From an uncultured Fidelibacterota bacterium (GTDB lineage Bacteria; Fidelibacterota; Marinisomatia; Marinisomatales; TCS55), in the NCBI GenBank assembly GCA_913049685.1, contig CAJWZD010000001.1, positions 1-64,000 of the forward strand: DNA of 64,000 nt, in the 5' to 3' direction. Below are positions 47,759-56,478 of the stretch, piece by piece. The notes under the pieces were generated by a model. That model saw nothing but the letters and a program-made list of their open reading frames with translations, made no database searches and was not told where the DNA came from. Numbering within the stretch: position 1 is the stretch's first letter; each line of letters starts with the position of its first letter. A program made the translations under genes and the position numbers.

Positions 47759-49246
47759 TTAATCCATATCAAGCTTAGAGCCATAGTTAAGGTAACTATC
47801 ATCTGTATAAGACGGAAAGTTTGGCACAACAACAGGGTATGGAACATTGTTTTGGGTTACAAACATATCAACTTTTGAAATTTTAATTTTCTCAAACAAA
47901 TCTGTATTTATAAAAATACTATTATCATATTCATCCTGTAATTTATCAATAATTGGCTTCATTTTAATATGACGATTATCACTAGTTGCACTTTGATCAA
48001 ATAAAAGGGAGGATTGATAAGCAAGAAAACTATCCTTCCAAATGCTGGCACTTTGGGTAACTTCAAATGACTTATCCAATGACATACTATAAGCTTTTTC
48101 TGTTAAAAATTTATCTTGAATAAAATCAATAATAGCTAGCCTGAATTGTTCAGAAAATTCAGCAGCGTTCATTTTTTTCTTTCTGAAAACTAGGGGATGA
48201 GACATTATTTGTTTTTCAAAATCTCTAATTTTCCATTCTTTACCGTTCAAGCTAAAAAGTGGAAGGTTAGAAAAATCATCACTAACAGGTTTTATATCTT
48301 CAAGCGTTAAGAATTCTCCACTATTGAAGAGTGCGTTAGAAATAGCCGACTCTTTCTCCTCTTTTGATCTAAAATATCTCTCACTTATTGCATCAGCATA
48401 AGGAACTAGAACTTCAAGGTTAAATTTAATTTCTTGACCCTTCATTACTTCAGCGATGAATTTTTTGTATAACTCAATACCCTTTCTTTCTTTAAGGGTA
48501 TTTATAACGTCTGTGCTGCGCTCTTGGATTGCCTTATCCGTCATTGCCATTTGATCTGTCCAGCCATTGATTTTCGCGATAACATAGGATCCATCATCCA
48601 TCATTAAGGGTCCAATTATTTGATTTTTTGAAACGGGTTGGTTGAATAATATATCATCTATAATAGGATGATTTGGGTCTTGCCATTTAACAGAGCGAGT
48701 AGGAATGTTATCGTCAAAATTTGAGGTATAAATATCTTCAAAAGGGATATTTGCTTTCAGCGCGCTATTTATGGAATCTAAAAAAGCTCCGCTAGGAAAC
48801 GAAAAGTGGCTAATATCATATACTCTTCCAGCCATTTTAAAATAATGTGTTTTTTCTTTATCATAAATGACCGATTTAGAATATCCTTCTTTGAAATACA
48901 AAAGTTGTCTCATTGATTGTTCTTTACGTCCCTTTAGAAACGCTGCAGCACCAACGTTAATTGTCTCAAGCCCAGATTTTTCAATTTCTAAAGCTAATAG
49001 TTTTTCTGCGATAAGATTGTTCAAAATGATCTTTTTATGCTGATACAAATCACCCTTACAGTAGATTGGTCGTATAGTATACTCTGCGCGTTGAAGAAAA
49101 TCCTTAGATGTAATTATCCGATCTCCTACTTTTGCCAAAATATCATTTATAGGTTGTTGCGCATCATCATTTGTGCAAGCTGAAATAAGAAATATAAATA
49201 AAAAGAAGCGTTTAAGCGGCAAGGGAGAGAAGTTAAAATCCAACAC
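47759..49246 (-). CDS. SurA/PpiC-like lipoprotein, putative periplasmic chaperone
   Basis: A 495-aa protein with lipobox ISAC (Cys24). Residues about 35-110 resemble the SurA N-terminal segment (ILAKVGDRIITSKDFLQRAE, then LNNLIAEKLLALEIEKSGL). Residues about 130-230 look like a degenerate parvulin domain (YDISHFSF, ANIPFEDIYTSNFDD, QIIGPLMMDDGSYVIAKINGW), and a second N-domain-like helix region follows (about 310-400). SurA-type proteins escort outer-membrane barrels through the periplasm. It overlaps the PorV-like stop by 14 bases and sits between trio 3 and the glucanases, so it may be a dedicated helper for their export or insertion (inference). Isomerase activity is uncertain. Confidence 0.72.
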   Translation of the reverse strand: MLDFNFSPLPLKRFFLFIFLISACTNDDAQQPINDILAKVGDRIITSKDFLQRAEYTIRPIYCKGDLYQHKKIILNNLIAEKLLALEIEKSGLETINVGAAAFLKGRKEQSMRQLLYFKEGYSKSVIYDKEKTHYFKMAGRVYDISHFSFPSGAFLDSINSALKANIPFEDIYTSNFDDNIPTRSVKWQDPNHPIIDDILFNQPVSKNQIIGPLMMDDGSYVIAKINGWTDQMAMTDKAIQERSTDVINTLKERKGIELYKKFIAEVMKGQEIKFNLEVLVPYADAISERYFRSKEEKESAISNALFNSGEFLTLEDIKPVSDDFSNLPLFSLNGKEWKIRDFEKQIMSHPLVFRKKKMNAAEFSEQFRLAIIDFIQDKFLTEKAYSMSLDKSFEVTQSASIWKDSFLAYQSSLLFDQSATSDNRHIKMKPIIDKLQDEYDNSIFINTDLFEKIKISKVDMFVTQNNVPYPVVVPNFPSYTDDSYLNYGSKLDMD

Positions 49247-50279
49247 TAATAGTGTAAGAACTTAAGTCGCCTAAAAGACCAGCAGTTCGCCTAGAATAGT
49301 CTAACTGGACAACTTGATTATTCATCAAATTTATTTTTAATCCTCCACCAAAAGTAAGACCATATTCGGAATCAGTCATAAACAGAGACTTGTAGCCTGA
49401 CCTAAGATACAAACTACCTTGTCCCGCCATTCTAAGTTCATACTGAGCACCAACATTAACGAACTCAGAATTATTATTTGGGTGAACAGCGTCAATTGCA
49501 AGAATCAAACGATGTAAATCTGTATAGACTGGTTTTATACCAATCCCAATTCTAAACAATAAAGGAAGCTCCCAACCTTGAGGTCTGAACTGCCCAGGAA
49601 CGTCAGCAAAATTTCCATCTTCATAAGGTGCAATATCTATAGGGTTCAATAAATCAATTCCATCATATTTCATTCGGGTACCATAATTTGAAATACTCAT
49701 GCCTATGCGCATACCATCTTCTTTTTTGTCTGTTGGTGAGAAAAATTCAGTACTAACTATCGCTCCGACATCAAGCGCGAAAGCACTTGCAGTTGAATGC
49801 CATATTTTAGATGAAATAACTTTAGCTGTTGCTCCAAAAGAAAACCATTTAACAATTTTCCTTGAATACGTTATGCCAGCGCTATATTCGTTTGCAGAAA
49901 AATTTTCACCAGTGCCTTCTTGCTGGGTCATGGATGTTACTTCCATATCACCGTATCCCATATGCGTTAGACTTAAAGCAAAAGTTCCTACTCTATTTAC
50001 ATGAATAGTTGAGCCGACGTACATCATATTAATGTCCAAGACCCATGGCTGAATCATAAAGGCATTTTCATTTCTTTGGATAAATGCAACCGCAGCAGGG
50101 TTCCAATAAGCAGCTGTTGGACCTTCAGCAAATGTAACTCCAGCATCTCCCATAGCAGTAGTACCGCTTCCTGCACCAATCTCCAAAAAATTTGCCGCAG
50201 TAGATCCATAGCGGTTAATGGTTTGAGAAAAACCCATCGTCGTTACAATTGAAAGAGTCAGTAAAATTATTCTGATCAT
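49233..50279 (-). CDS. Trio 3 PorV-like outer membrane protein
   Basis: A 348-aa PorV/PorQ-type barrel: signal peptide (1-18), FLEIGAGSGTTAMGDAGVTFAEGPTAAYWNPAAVA, then SNYGTRMKYDG, ELPLLFRIGIG, AVDAVHPNNNSEFVN and GLTFGGGLKI, all shared with the other trio members. Its start lies in an ATGA overlap with the giant CTD gene and its end overlaps the SurA-like start by 14 bases. In this run it would be made together with surface glucanases that carry CTDs. Confidence 0.85.
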   Translation of the reverse strand: MIRIILLTLSIVTTMGFSQTINRYGSTAANFLEIGAGSGTTAMGDAGVTFAEGPTAAYWNPAAVAFIQRNENAFMIQPWVLDINMMYVGSTIHVNRVGTFALSLTHMGYGDMEVTSMTQQEGTGENFSANEYSAGITYSRKIVKWFSFGATAKVISSKIWHSTASAFALDVGAIVSTEFFSPTDKKEDGMRIGMSISNYGTRMKYDGIDLLNPIDIAPYEDGNFADVPGQFRPQGWELPLLFRIGIGIKPVYTDLHRLILAIDAVHPNNNSEFVNVGAQYELRMAGQGSLYLRSGYKSLFMTDSEYGLTFGGGLKINLMNNQVVQLDYSRRTAGLLGDLSSYTISVGF

Positions 50280-53200
50280 TTAATTACCGCAAACTTTCCA
50301 AGTTTTTTGTCACCTGTAACAATTGATTCTACATGATACAAATACATTCCAGCGGCTATTTCTAGCCCTTCTCTGGTCAGCATATCCCAATGTATCGTGC
50401 CATCTTGAGGTGAATTATTTACTGAAATAACATCAACTAAGATTCCGCTAACGGTAAAAATTTTAATTGTTGCCTCTGAGGGTATATTGGTAAACAATAA
50501 GCGTCTTCGCTGGTTTAAAAATTCATTAGAAACTGAGGGTTCCATAACATTAGTTGCAACATACGGATTAGGGACTACGCGTATATCCTTCATCGTATTT
50601 TTTAAAGAGTCTGTATTTATCTCATCATACGAGTTAACGGTAAATGAAAAACTATCTGTCTTCCAAAAAGGCCTAAGAAACTTTACCCGAAACACATCAT
50701 CGCTTCTTGGAAAAGTAGCTTCAGAAGCTAAAGAAAAATCAATAACAAATACGGTACCACCCCATTTTTTATCGCTGCTTGTTCCACCAACAATGATTCT
50801 GTCTTCGAATTTATCAAATTGACCATTTTTATTTAAATCATCAACCACCATATCCATAATTACGTAAGAACCGTCATCGTTTTGTATAGTATTGTTTTTT
50901 ACATAAAAACTAAAATTTTGACCGATTAAGATTTGGTTACTTGCGATTCTAGAATCCGTTTCGTCTCTAATATTTAATTTTGAAGTTGCTACCGTTGTGT
51001 AGCGATCGGGATTCGAAGTAAAAATAATATCATAGTCCCATGGCATGTACATTGACTCTCTTGGGGTTGGAAAAATTCGCATTATTCCATTACCTTTCAC
51101 CCAGCCTGAATTAGCATAATCATAAGAGGGTTCAGTAAATGGCTGATCAACGCTTAACTGAATTCCGTCAAATACATCCGTCTGAACTATAATATCAGGG
51201 TTTAAAGTCCATACATTTAAAGAATCAAGATATAGTAAATTACTTCCTACAAATTTTTGAGGATTTTCAGTATATATTATCTCGGATGATGCTGTGTTCA
51301 CAACACTTATCTCATTGGTGGTATATAATAATCCATGCTCATACGAAGGCAGTTGAGCTACTGTATCTATATCAAATTTTACTGTATATTGATTTTTTGG
51401 AACTATACTCGCTTGAGCTAAGATAGCCGGCTCAATCATACCCCCACCGCTTAGGTTGTCTTCATTGATCGTTAAATCTGGTGATTGATATCCCGCTGCA
51501 GGTTTAGTAGGTGTAACAATAGCAACATTTTTCCCGATGGATCTAACTTCCTCAGCTTCATTAAGTTCTACTACAACATTATTTTCAGATGGGGCAATTC
51601 CAGGTCCAATATTTGGAGCGCCATAATCATACGCCACTAAACCATAATAGTATGTACGTCCATTGATTACGGTGTTATCAACAAATACATGCGATATTCC
51701 GTTATCAGTTCCCAGGTTATATGCCGCGCCATTTATTAGTCCAAAATCTGTAAAGCCAAGTTTTCCATCTTTTAGATCGCATTGAAAAATAGGCTTCATA
51801 AAAGTTGGTGTTCCATAACCATCCGTAATTACCTCAGCATCGGAAAAATATTTATCTGTTGCCCTAAATAGTTTATATCCCTCAAAGTCATTTACATTAC
51901 CTAAGAACGGGTCACGGGTTTTTGTATCTGATATGTTGTCCCAGGTTAGAATAACTTTTCCATCAGCAGGTGTAGCGGTAAGCGTAGGCATTTTTGGTGG
52001 TTGAGCAAACCTGTAGTCTTTCTCATAGATTACCTGAACAATCTTTTTTAGCTGATAAAGGGAGGGGGCAGTATGACTAGATGAATTTAGTCCTTCAAGT
52101 GGGTCAAAAGAGTGGAGTTCCGCCATTGAAATTCTTTCAGATCTTCCACGGTATAGCGGGAAAGGGCCTGATGCAAATATTTCAATTAAATTTGAAATAT
52201 TTTCAATGTATTCTTCTAGTACATTTTCTCCAATCAAATTCCACATAGCTTGATCATTTTTAAACCACCAGGTTTGATTGGATTGTGAGTGACTTGGAAC
52301 AGGAAATAGACGAAATGAAGTCAGTCCAATCATATCGGACTCTGAAACATCCGTTTCTGCAAAGTTTGGTTCGCATCCAACACCCTCAACAAAATCAGGT
52401 CGATGATTGCCTTCACCTTGATCAGGTCCAGTATAATTGAGCTCTCCTGGCGCAACACCATCTAGCCCAATGTCGTCTCCAAAAAATTCAGACTCAGAAT
52501 AAATTCCATCATTATTTAAATCCTCACCATCTTCCCAATCTTGATCTTCATCAGCATCCCAGTGCTCTTTCAGATCGTCTTCTGTTAAACGGTAAAATGA
52601 TAGAAAATCCTGCAGGTTGTGAATTCCATCTGTGGGTCCAATTTTATTGACAGCCACGTTATCTCTCTTTTCGTTCAACAGACCATCTTTATCATTATCT
52701 ATATTATCGTAGGGAACACCGGGACTCTCTAAATAGGCAAACCCCATTGTTCCAGTAGGAAGACCACCTTTACCTATTCCATTGATATCCCATGAATAGG
52801 ACATATCTAAATCTGTGTCAAAATATGCTAATTCATCACTTCCATCATCACCTATAGCGTTATCAACCCAATATCCAAAGGCAACTTCTGTTAAGTCGTA
52901 GTCAGATATGTTTGCAATATTATATTCCCAAAAAATCGCATCTCGAGCTTGAGGGTTGTTCCATTGAAAACCGCGCGCCTCAACACGCAATCCGAGCCCA
53001 CCCCATGGATTTCCAGAACCAATTGTTACCTCTTCATTAATATCGCCAATCGCTTTTCCTTTTCTCGGATAGTATCGGACTCGATCTGGTAATTCAAGGT
53101 ATTCCTGATCCTGTGCATCGTTAACTACAAAATATGTTTCCATATCGGCATAAATGACTCCACGGCCGAATCTACCATCCCATTCTCCAGGCCACTTTGT

Positions 53201-53722
53201 TTCACGACCGACTGATGGCCAACCATTCGAAGGCCATGAACTAGGCCTATTACTCATTGCTGGATACTCACCAGTTTCATTAAAATATCCGAACGCGGGG
53301 TAAAATCCGTATTCAAATGTACCTGCAGGATTCACATCCATCTCCTCGCGATAACTGGTTTGGAGATAATACAGCTCATGAAGACCATCGCCGCTTTCAA
53401 TTGTTGCTTTATCAGTTACAACTGTGCTATCTATTCGAGTAGTTGGGTCATCTTTAATATAAACTTTTGCCCCCACCAATAAACCAATTCCATCAACCAT
53501 TTTTAGACCGTTTAAGTTATTGGGCCACCGAGATACATTTGATTTTGGCCAATCAGATAGTTCAGTGGTATTGCGAAAATATAGAAATACTCTGTTTCCT
53601 GTCATGTAGCCTTCGCGCTCTGCAGCAATATCCCCTGCTGGATCTTCAGGTCCTTCATACTTTTTACTTTGAGCAAGAACTAAAGGAAGGGTGATTAAGA
53701 ATACATATAAATATTTGGACAT
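50276..53722 (-). CDS. Trio 3 giant CTD surface protein, family of unknown function
   Basis: A 1,148-aa protein homologous to those at 19779 and 34786. Signal peptide (1-17); METYFVVND and GLGLRVEARGFQW motifs (about 190-255); acidic Ca-binding-like repeats (DNIDNDKDGLLNEK, WDADEDQDWEDGEDLNNDGIY); signature EPNFAETD-ESDMIGLTSF; FASGPFPLYRGRSERIS; a fibronectin III-like region (PTLTATPADGKVILTWD) with GYKLFRATDKYF; and a CTD beginning RVVPNPYVA, ending GKFAVIK. It begins directly after the receptor stop with no gap. Its place at the head of a beta-glucanase run makes glucan binding at the receptor a sensible but untested idea. Confidence 0.85.
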   Translation of the reverse strand: MSKYLYVFLITLPLVLAQSKKYEGPEDPAGDIAAEREGYMTGNRVFLYFRNTTELSDWPKSNVSRWPNNLNGLKMVDGIGLLVGAKVYIKDDPTTRIDSTVVTDKATIESGDGLHELYYLQTSYREEMDVNPAGTFEYGFYPAFGYFNETGEYPAMSNRPSSWPSNGWPSVGRETKWPGEWDGRFGRGVIYADMETYFVVNDAQDQEYLELPDRVRYYPRKGKAIGDINEEVTIGSGNPWGGLGLRVEARGFQWNNPQARDAIFWEYNIANISDYDLTEVAFGYWVDNAIGDDGSDELAYFDTDLDMSYSWDINGIGKGGLPTGTMGFAYLESPGVPYDNIDNDKDGLLNEKRDNVAVNKIGPTDGIHNLQDFLSFYRLTEDDLKEHWDADEDQDWEDGEDLNNDGIYSESEFFGDDIGLDGVAPGELNYTGPDQGEGNHRPDFVEGVGCEPNFAETDVSESDMIGLTSFRLFPVPSHSQSNQTWWFKNDQAMWNLIGENVLEEYIENISNLIEIFASGPFPLYRGRSERISMAELHSFDPLEGLNSSSHTAPSLYQLKKIVQVIYEKDYRFAQPPKMPTLTATPADGKVILTWDNISDTKTRDPFLGNVNDFEGYKLFRATDKYFSDAEVITDGYGTPTFMKPIFQCDLKDGKLGFTDFGLINGAAYNLGTDNGISHVFVDNTVINGRTYYYGLVAYDYGAPNIGPGIAPSENNVVVELNEAEEVRSIGKNVAIVTPTKPAAGYQSPDLTINEDNLSGGGMIEPAILAQASIVPKNQYTVKFDIDTVAQLPSYEHGLLYTTNEISVVNTASSEIIYTENPQKFVGSNLLYLDSLNVWTLNPDIIVQTDVFDGIQLSVDQPFTEPSYDYANSGWVKGNGIMRIFPTPRESMYMPWDYDIIFTSNPDRYTTVATSKLNIRDETDSRIASNQILIGQNFSFYVKNNTIQNDDGSYVIMDMVVDDLNKNGQFDKFEDRIIVGGTSSDKKWGGTVFVIDFSLASEATFPRSDDVFRVKFLRPFWKTDSFSFTVNSYDEINTDSLKNTMKDIRVVPNPYVATNVMEPSVSNEFLNQRRRLLFTNIPSEATIKIFTVSGILVDVISVNNSPQDGTIHWDMLTREGLEIAAGMYLYHVESIVTGDKKLGKFAVIK

Positions 53723-56389
53723 CTAAAAATTAACCCCCATAGATAGCTTGACCATGCGTGGGGTTGAAAACATTGATGGATTTTGCACTCTGTCTTCATA
53801 CTCATTAAAATCACTTCTGTGTCCTGCTAAATCCGTTTCTTTAATAACGGCCGTGTACGCTCTACCAGTGCCATCATTTACCGAATTCTCATTTAATCTA
53901 TCAAAGAGATTGTAAACTGCTAAGCGCAAATTAACTTTGTAATCTTTGTATACGGGCAGATTATAATATGCCACAAGGTCGGCATGATATTTCGCAGGGC
54001 GATAATCATTGTTTGGATAAAGATTAATTCTTGAAAGCCTACTCTCTTCAATGGGGGAGAATGTATATGGTGATCCAGAGTTATAGTACCCTGTAACAGA
54101 TGCTCCATAATTTGCGGTATTGTAAGCAACAGTGGCATTAAATGTGTGTCTTTGATCCCAGCTCATTGGTATGAGCCTATTAACCGGATCCATGCTAGCT
54201 CCTGAGCGTGAGAAAGTTTGCTGCGGGTTATCTGCATTGCCTCTGGTGTATTGTAATGTATAATTTAACCATGCAGAAATGGGTCCAGTTGCCAGATCAA
54301 ATTTTATTTCAAGCCCTCTAGCATTTCCATAATCTTTGTTGCTGTATAATCCATATTCAATTTGATTGTATGTGCTAAAAATTCTGGTACTTAATAAATT
54401 ATAAATATCGCGGTAGAATAATGAGACCTCTAAGCCAGCACCTGGAAAGAGCTGTTGCCATAAGCCAATCTCATAGGTTACCGTCTTTTCGGCTTTTAAT
54501 TCGGCATTGCCCATGACCGTTGAGTAGTCATTCGGAGCAATTAAAAACGAATGATTTTGAAAAAGAGAATACATTGGAGGCATTTGAAAAAAGTGACCAT
54601 AGCTAAAATGGAGAACTGCGGCGTCCCCAAGCTGGTAGGCTAGACCAAATCTTGGACTTATCTGAGTTTGGGCTTTTGCTTTTGGGTAGCTTGAGGTCAT
54701 GCTATCCGGAAGCGACAACTGGTTTGCTGGATTTCGCCGATCCGATGGAACAGGGGAATTCGGATTAAAGTTATCGTACCTTAAACCAATATTAATGACC
54801 ATTTCATCAAATTCCATTTTGTCCTGAATAAAGGCAGACATTTCGATAGGATCAACCTTGTAGACGTCAGCATATAAGGTTGAATCACCCAATATGTTAG
54901 GCTCGTATAAGTCTGCTTCTTCTGCAGTACCAAAATATTTATTTCGAATCTCATGCCAAGCATTATCGATTTTGTAGTTGGTAAAATTAAGACCGGTTTT
55001 AATGTTATGATTTTTATTTACAATCCAGTTTAGGTCAAATTTTGCATTTGAACTATTCACAGTTCGTTCGTCATGATATTTTTGTTGACCACCAGTGAAA
55101 AAGCCTGGACCAAAGTTTTCAAGATATCTATCATGCACATAATTACTATCGAGAGGGTCTTTATACAAGTATCCACCCGAATAGTTTTTTGTGGTAGAAA
55201 GTTTTAAGTCATAAAATAAATTTTTTGATAGGAGATGATTCCATTGAAAAGAAAAGAAATCGGTTTTGCCATGCCCAGCGGCCATACCATCCGGATTATA
55301 TTTAAATCCGTGGTCGTATCCATATCCCTCATCAAGATCGGTGGAATAAAGCGTAGAGAATCTAACGCCGTCAATTGCTTGAAAGGAAAGTTTGCCAAGA
55401 ATACTGCTTCCAGACCACCTATTCATACTTACGTAACTAGAATCTCCGGTATTTTGGGTAAACCATAATAGGGGGTTGTCGCTGTAGTAATTGCTTATGT
55501 CTGTCACATTGAATCTGCGAATTCCATTTAAATGGTTTCTGTTGTTTTGATCTCGAACGTTAAAAAAGAAGAATACCCTATCTTTTAGAACAGGTCCACT
55601 TAATTGAAATTTATAATCTTGATTTCTGTTGAAAATAAACTTGTCTAATCCTATGAATATATTGGAATTACCTGTGATATATTCACTAAATCCAGTAGAG
55701 AACGAACCGCTAAATTTATTAGAACCATCTTTCGTAACGGCGTTTACAACCCCGCTCATAGCATTTCCGTATTCCGCGTTAAATGTTCCGGTTATTACCT
55801 CGAGATCCTGGATAACATCTGGCTCAATACTAAGCATAGAAGATGAACCGCCAAAAACTTCATCGATCTGTATTCCATCAACAAGATAGGTAACCTCAGT
55901 TCTTCTTCCACCTCTAAAGTGACCTTCTACAACACCCGCCTGCATACCAACAATCGCACCAAGATCTTCAACGGCAAGCTTTTCTATCTGATCTGTTGAT
56001 ATATTTTTAATAGTCGACGTTTGATCTTTCTTTGTCGTAATGGCATCAACTTCAACAACTACGGTTTCACCTTGAATAACGGTTGGCGATAGAGATGCAT
56101 CAATCGTAGTAGTTCTATTAACAGAAACTCTTACATTTTCCAAAACAAGCTGTTTGTAACCTATCATATCAACAACGAGTGTATACAGTCCAGGTTTAAT
56201 GTTCACAATAGAGTAATAGCCTTCAACATCAGTTGCTGCTCCGAGATTGGTATCTCTAACAATTACATTTGCAGCAATTAAAGGGTCATTAGTGTCAGCG
56301 TCTATTATGCTACCAGAAATTTTACCCGTAGTTTGAGACTGAAGCGATATTACAAAAAATAGACTTAAGAAGAGTAATTTAGATTTCAT
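53723..56389 (-). CDS. Trio 3 TonB-dependent receptor
   Basis: An 888-aa receptor: signal peptide (1-19), carboxypeptidase regulatory-like domain (about 22-105; DVEGYYSIVNIKPGLYT), TonB-box-like ETVVVEV, plug (about 120-225; FRGGRRTEVTYLVDGIQ, FNAEYGNAMSGVVNAVTKDG) and a barrel ending KLSMGVNF. It heads the leftward ten-gene run with three beta-glucanases, so it probably imports beta-gluco-oligosaccharides (inference from context). The upstream gap (56390-56478) holds the terminator of the previous gene, so its promoter must lie in the short space after that hairpin or transcription reads through. Confidence 0.92.
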   Translation of the reverse strand: MKSKLLFLSLFFVISLQSQTTGKISGSIIDADTNDPLIAANVIVRDTNLGAATDVEGYYSIVNIKPGLYTLVVDMIGYKQLVLENVRVSVNRTTTIDASLSPTVIQGETVVVEVDAITTKKDQTSTIKNISTDQIEKLAVEDLGAIVGMQAGVVEGHFRGGRRTEVTYLVDGIQIDEVFGGSSSMLSIEPDVIQDLEVITGTFNAEYGNAMSGVVNAVTKDGSNKFSGSFSTGFSEYITGNSNIFIGLDKFIFNRNQDYKFQLSGPVLKDRVFFFFNVRDQNNRNHLNGIRRFNVTDISNYYSDNPLLWFTQNTGDSSYVSMNRWSGSSILGKLSFQAIDGVRFSTLYSTDLDEGYGYDHGFKYNPDGMAAGHGKTDFFSFQWNHLLSKNLFYDLKLSTTKNYSGGYLYKDPLDSNYVHDRYLENFGPGFFTGGQQKYHDERTVNSSNAKFDLNWIVNKNHNIKTGLNFTNYKIDNAWHEIRNKYFGTAEEADLYEPNILGDSTLYADVYKVDPIEMSAFIQDKMEFDEMVINIGLRYDNFNPNSPVPSDRRNPANQLSLPDSMTSSYPKAKAQTQISPRFGLAYQLGDAAVLHFSYGHFFQMPPMYSLFQNHSFLIAPNDYSTVMGNAELKAEKTVTYEIGLWQQLFPGAGLEVSLFYRDIYNLLSTRIFSTYNQIEYGLYSNKDYGNARGLEIKFDLATGPISAWLNYTLQYTRGNADNPQQTFSRSGASMDPVNRLIPMSWDQRHTFNATVAYNTANYGASVTGYYNSGSPYTFSPIEESRLSRINLYPNNDYRPAKYHADLVAYYNLPVYKDYKVNLRLAVYNLFDRLNENSVNDGTGRAYTAVIKETDLAGHRSDFNEYEDRVQNPSMFSTPRMVKLSMGVNF

Positions 56390-56426
56390 TGTTGACTTGG
56401 TTTTTAGTATTATTAGTTTTAACGAA

Positions 56427-56459
56427 AAAAATAGGGGCGAGTTCCTCGCCCCTATTTTT
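56427..56459 (-). terminator. Rho-independent terminator between the LTD/CBM gene and trio 3
   Basis: A 14-bp stem with core AGGGGCGA/TCGCCCCT, 5-nt loop and flanking A/T runs, placed 19 bases past the stop of the leftward gene at 56479 and 37 bases before the trio 3 receptor start. Confidence 0.9.
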
Positions 56460-56478
56460 ATAAGTTAATAGGTAAACC

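Noticed and set aside
47740-47847. Upstream extension of the permuted GH16 by 36 codons
   Set aside because: It overlaps the SurA-like gene and puts the signal peptide inside the protein; ATG 47739 gives a normal signal peptide and a 19-base gap.
17012-56389. A SusD-like gene after any of the receptors
   Set aside because: Each following protein was read for SusD/RagB features (tetratricopeptide helices, lipobox, about 500 aa). All are beta-rich, over 1,100 aa and carry a CTD.
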